From the NCBI GenBank assembly GCA_030618205.1, contig JAUXDR010000069.1, positions 1 to 6,164 on the forward strand: DNA of 6,164 nt, read 5' to 3'. This DNA is from Deltaproteobacteria bacterium. Its GTDB lineage: Bacteria; Desulfobacterota; Dissulfuribacteria; Dissulfuribacterales; UBA3076. The notes below the pieces were generated by a model, which did not search any database, was not told the DNA's origin, and saw only the letters and a program-made list of their open reading frames with translations. This document shows, one piece after another, positions 4,198 through 6,164 of the stretch (the stretch's first letter is position 1; each line of letters begins with the position of its first letter). The position numbers were made by a program, and so were the translations under genes.

Positions 4198-6164
4198 CAG
4201 TCCCTCAGCTTTGTCTTATAGAATTGAAGAACAGAGCGGACCATTGGATCATGGACTTCTGAGACCTCATGGTCTGAGAGTGTATGATCCAAAGCCCTGT
4301 ATGTAAAGCGCATGCCTATGCTCTTTGAGCCTTCTGGAACAGGTTTTCCCCTGTAAATATCAAAGATCCGCACTTCTTCAAGAAAATCCGGGGCCTGTCC
4401 GGAAATATATTCCAGGAGATCTTGAGCAGAAAGCCTGTCCGGGACAATTACTGCAATATCCCTCTCCACAGCAGGATACCTGGCAAGGGGAGTGAATTTA
4501 AGCTGCCGGGACGCGGCTGTTTCTAAAGCATTAAAAGAGAGTTCAAACAAAAATACCGGCCCGTCTATATCCCAGAATTCCAAAATATCCGGATCGATTT
4601 GCCCAAAGCTGCCCAGGACGGAATTTCCCCCCCATACTATACCGGCTGAAGTGCCTGGCAGGTAAAAAGGACCATCCGGTGTCTCAAGCACGGTTTTCCA
4701 TTCGGAGATCCCAAGGGCCTGGAGCAACCCTTGCAGCACTCCTTTTAAATCAAAAAGATCTACCTGCTCTATCGGCCATGACCATGATTCAGGATAGCGC
4801 GCCCCTGTGCACAGGGCAACTATTCTCTGTTCTTCAAGGGGAAGTTCACCTGTTCCCCTTGCATAAAATACAGTGCCGATTTCAAAAAGTCCAAGGTCCA
4901 TGTTCCGTCTCGCCTGGTTTCTGGCTACTGTGCCCATCAGCGAGGGGATGATACTGGTCCTCATTACTGACTGATCATCGCTCAAGGGATTCTGCACACT
5001 TACCATCTGCATCCTTGGATCATTTTTGCCCAGACCCAGTGCCTCTATTTCCTGTGGTGACATAAAACTATATGAGATCACTTCGGTCATGCCCTGAGAC
5101 GAGAGGATATTTCTTATCCTGTGAACAAGCCCTTGAGACGGTTCCGGGGCCCTGGCGGCAATCCCGGCCCGGGGTATCTGAGTCGGTATATTGGGAAAGC
5201 CGTGGAGTCGGGCTATCTCTTCTACCAGATCTACCTCTTCTTTCAGGTCAAGACGGTATGTGGGCGCCATTCCTTTGATTTTTTCATCGTCAACATGACT
5301 AAGCTCAATACCAATCCTTTCCAGGAATTGGGCTATCCGCCCGGGCTCAAGCCCTGTGCCGAGAAGCTTGTTGGCCCTTTCAGGACGAAGAGACAGATAT
5401 CCGGGTTTATAGGGTCTTGGATAAACATCCTTAACCTCTTGAACCAGACAGCCGCCGGTTACCTGACCAATAAGCTCCACTGTCCTGTAAAGTGCACTTA
5501 TTACTCCTCCCGGGTCAACACCTCGCTCAAACCGGTATGAGGACTCTGTAATCGTTTTAAGGGCCTTGGATGTCCTTCTTACCTGCGTTTGAGCAAACCA
5601 GGCGCTTTCAAGGAGTATGCGCTTTGTGTCATCATTGACCTCGGTTTCAGCCCCGCCCATGACACCGGCCACTGCCACCGGCCTCTCCGCATCTGCAATG
5701 ACCAGCATATCCGGCCGGAGCTCTCTGTGCTTTCCGTCAATAGTCTTTATCTTTTCTCCTGGCCTTGCTGTCCTGATTTCAATAGCCGGTCCTGTCAGCA
5801 TATCCAGATCAAAGGCATGGAGCGGTTGTCCTCGTTCGATCAGTACGTAGTTTGTCACATCCACTACATTGTTTATCGGCCTGATTCCACTGGCCTGTAA
5901 TCTTATAGCCATCCAGTGAGGGGAAGGACCGATCCTGATACCTTCCATTACGGCAGCCGTATATCTGCCGCATAGGTCAGGAGCTTCTATGGAAATGGGA
6001 ATTTGGTGATTTGGTGATTTGGTGATTTGGTGATTTGGTGATTGAGGGATTGTCAGGGGGATGCAGTATATGGCGGATACTTCCCTGGCGACTCCCAGGA
6101 CGCTGAGACAGTCAGGACGGTTTGGCGTAACGGCAATATCCAGGACCCAGTCTTTCAGACCCAG
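4197..6164 (-). CDS. pheT: Phenylalanyl-tRNA synthetase beta subunit, N-terminus cut by window edge
   Basis: Beta subunit of the heterotetrameric cytoplasmic enzyme that charges tRNA-Phe; it carries tRNA contacts and the editing site for mischarged tyrosine. The frame is open from the right edge, giving 655 visible residues of the usual ~800; the N-terminal tRNA-binding domain lies outside. The visible part starts at DIAVTPNRPDCL (9-20). The B3/B4 editing region contains VVDVTNYV (100-107), QPLHAFD (113-119), GVMGGAETEV (167-176) and SSYRFERGVDP (208-218). Then come B5 (about 253-325, ending VEEIARLHGFPNIP), the catalytic-like B6/B7 core, and the FDX-ACB anticodon-binding domain (about 560-655). 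The end, KLRD, resembles the LRD end of E. coli PheT. The internal ATG at 5948 is not the start, because conserved sequence continues upstream of it. Residues 40-55 are encoded by an 8-bp tandem repeat, described separately. The stop overlaps ihfA by one base. pheS is expected beyond the right edge. Confidence 0.97.
   Translation of the reverse strand: MGLKDWVLDIAVTPNRPDCLSVLGVAREVSAIYCIPLTIPQSPNHQITKSPNHQIPISIEAPDLCGRYTAAVMEGIRIGPSPHWMAIRLQASGIRPINNVVDVTNYVLIERGQPLHAFDLDMLTGPAIEIRTARPGEKIKTIDGKHRELRPDMLVIADAERPVAVAGVMGGAETEVNDDTKRILLESAWFAQTQVRRTSKALKTITESSYRFERGVDPGGVISALYRTVELIGQVTGGCLVQEVKDVYPRPYKPGYLSLRPERANKLLGTGLEPGRIAQFLERIGIELSHVDDEKIKGMAPTYRLDLKEEVDLVEEIARLHGFPNIPTQIPRAGIAARAPEPSQGLVHRIRNILSSQGMTEVISYSFMSPQEIEALGLGKNDPRMQMVSVQNPLSDDQSVMRTSIIPSLMGTVARNQARRNMDLGLFEIGTVFYARGTGELPLEEQRIVALCTGARYPESWSWPIEQVDLFDLKGVLQGLLQALGISEWKTVLETPDGPFYLPGTSAGIVWGGNSVLGSFGQIDPDILEFWDIDGPVFLFELSFNALETAASRQLKFTPLARYPAVERDIAVIVPDRLSAQDLLEYISGQAPDFLEEVRIFDIYRGKPVPEGSKSIGMRFTYRALDHTLSDHEVSEVHDPMVRSVLQFYKTKLRD
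6001..6048 (-). repeat. In-frame 8-bp tandem repeat inside pheT
   Basis: Five perfect copies of ATTTGGTG (plus strand; TCACCAAA in the pheT sense) fill 6001-6040, and a variant copy ATTGAGGG follows at 6041-6048. Because 8 is not a multiple of 3, the array is read in all three frames and yields a 24-base, 8-residue period (SPNHQITK). It gives residues 42-55, SPNHQITKSPNHQI. No stop arises in the frame used, and conserved PheT sequence flanks it on both sides (GVAREV at 24-29, SIEAPDLCGRY at 58-68). The array therefore replaces a variable linker rather than breaking the gene. Confidence 0.95.

Noticed and set aside
4679..5900. Plus-strand open frames of 68-139 codons opposite pheT
   Set aside because: They lie antisense to conserved PheT domains and have no supporting start signals or family motifs.
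4197..5948. A 583-residue PheT starting at the internal ATG at 5948
   Set aside because: The frame is open and clearly PheT-like (DIAVTPNRPDCL and following) all the way to the right edge, so this Met is internal and the true start lies outside the window.

Overview
The window looks like a chromosomal housekeeping segment from a Gram-negative bacterium of moderate GC content. My best guess is a deltaproteobacterium (Desulfobacterota). The guess rests on an IHF-like gene directly after pheT, a small MerR-type regulator after that, and the general look of the proteins. It is an inference from gene order, not a sequence search.

Layout. Positions 1-1088 (minus strand) hold argH, argininosuccinate lyase, whose C-terminal fifth lies beyond the left edge. 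Positions 1089-1420 are a divergent intergenic region with no convincing gene. It holds a 7-bp tandem array, a degenerate 8-bp tandem array and an AT-rich palindrome. Positions 1421-2437 (plus strand) encode a two-transmembrane potassium channel with a cytoplasmic RCK module. After a 45-bp convergent gap, positions 2483-6164 form one tight minus-strand gene string. In transcription order it is pheT (5' end beyond the right edge), ihfA, a MerR-family regulator, and pheA. The three junctions overlap by 1, 38 and 8 bases, so the string is almost certainly one operon; pheS is expected just outside the right edge.

How the genes fit together. PheT is the beta subunit of phenylalanyl-tRNA synthetase, which uses phenylalanine. 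PheA (chorismate mutase/prephenate dehydratase with an ACT domain) makes its precursor. Supply and use of phenylalanine therefore appear co-transcribed, with two DNA-binding proteins between them. ArgH performs the last step of arginine synthesis and is transcriptionally separate. The channel gene is visibly AT-richer than its neighbours.

The most interesting signal is not a gene. Inside pheT, five perfect copies of an 8-bp unit plus a sixth variant copy sit in frame and encode a Ser/Pro/Asn/His/Gln-rich linker. They lie where PheT proteins carry a variable connector before the B3/B4 region. A second, degenerate array built on the same 8-bp pattern lies upstream of the channel gene. This suggests a spreading or expanding octamer repeat family that has entered the coding sequence of an essential gene. 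I found no mobile element, CRISPR array, tRNA or rRNA, and no defence-like or other obviously new multi-gene system.
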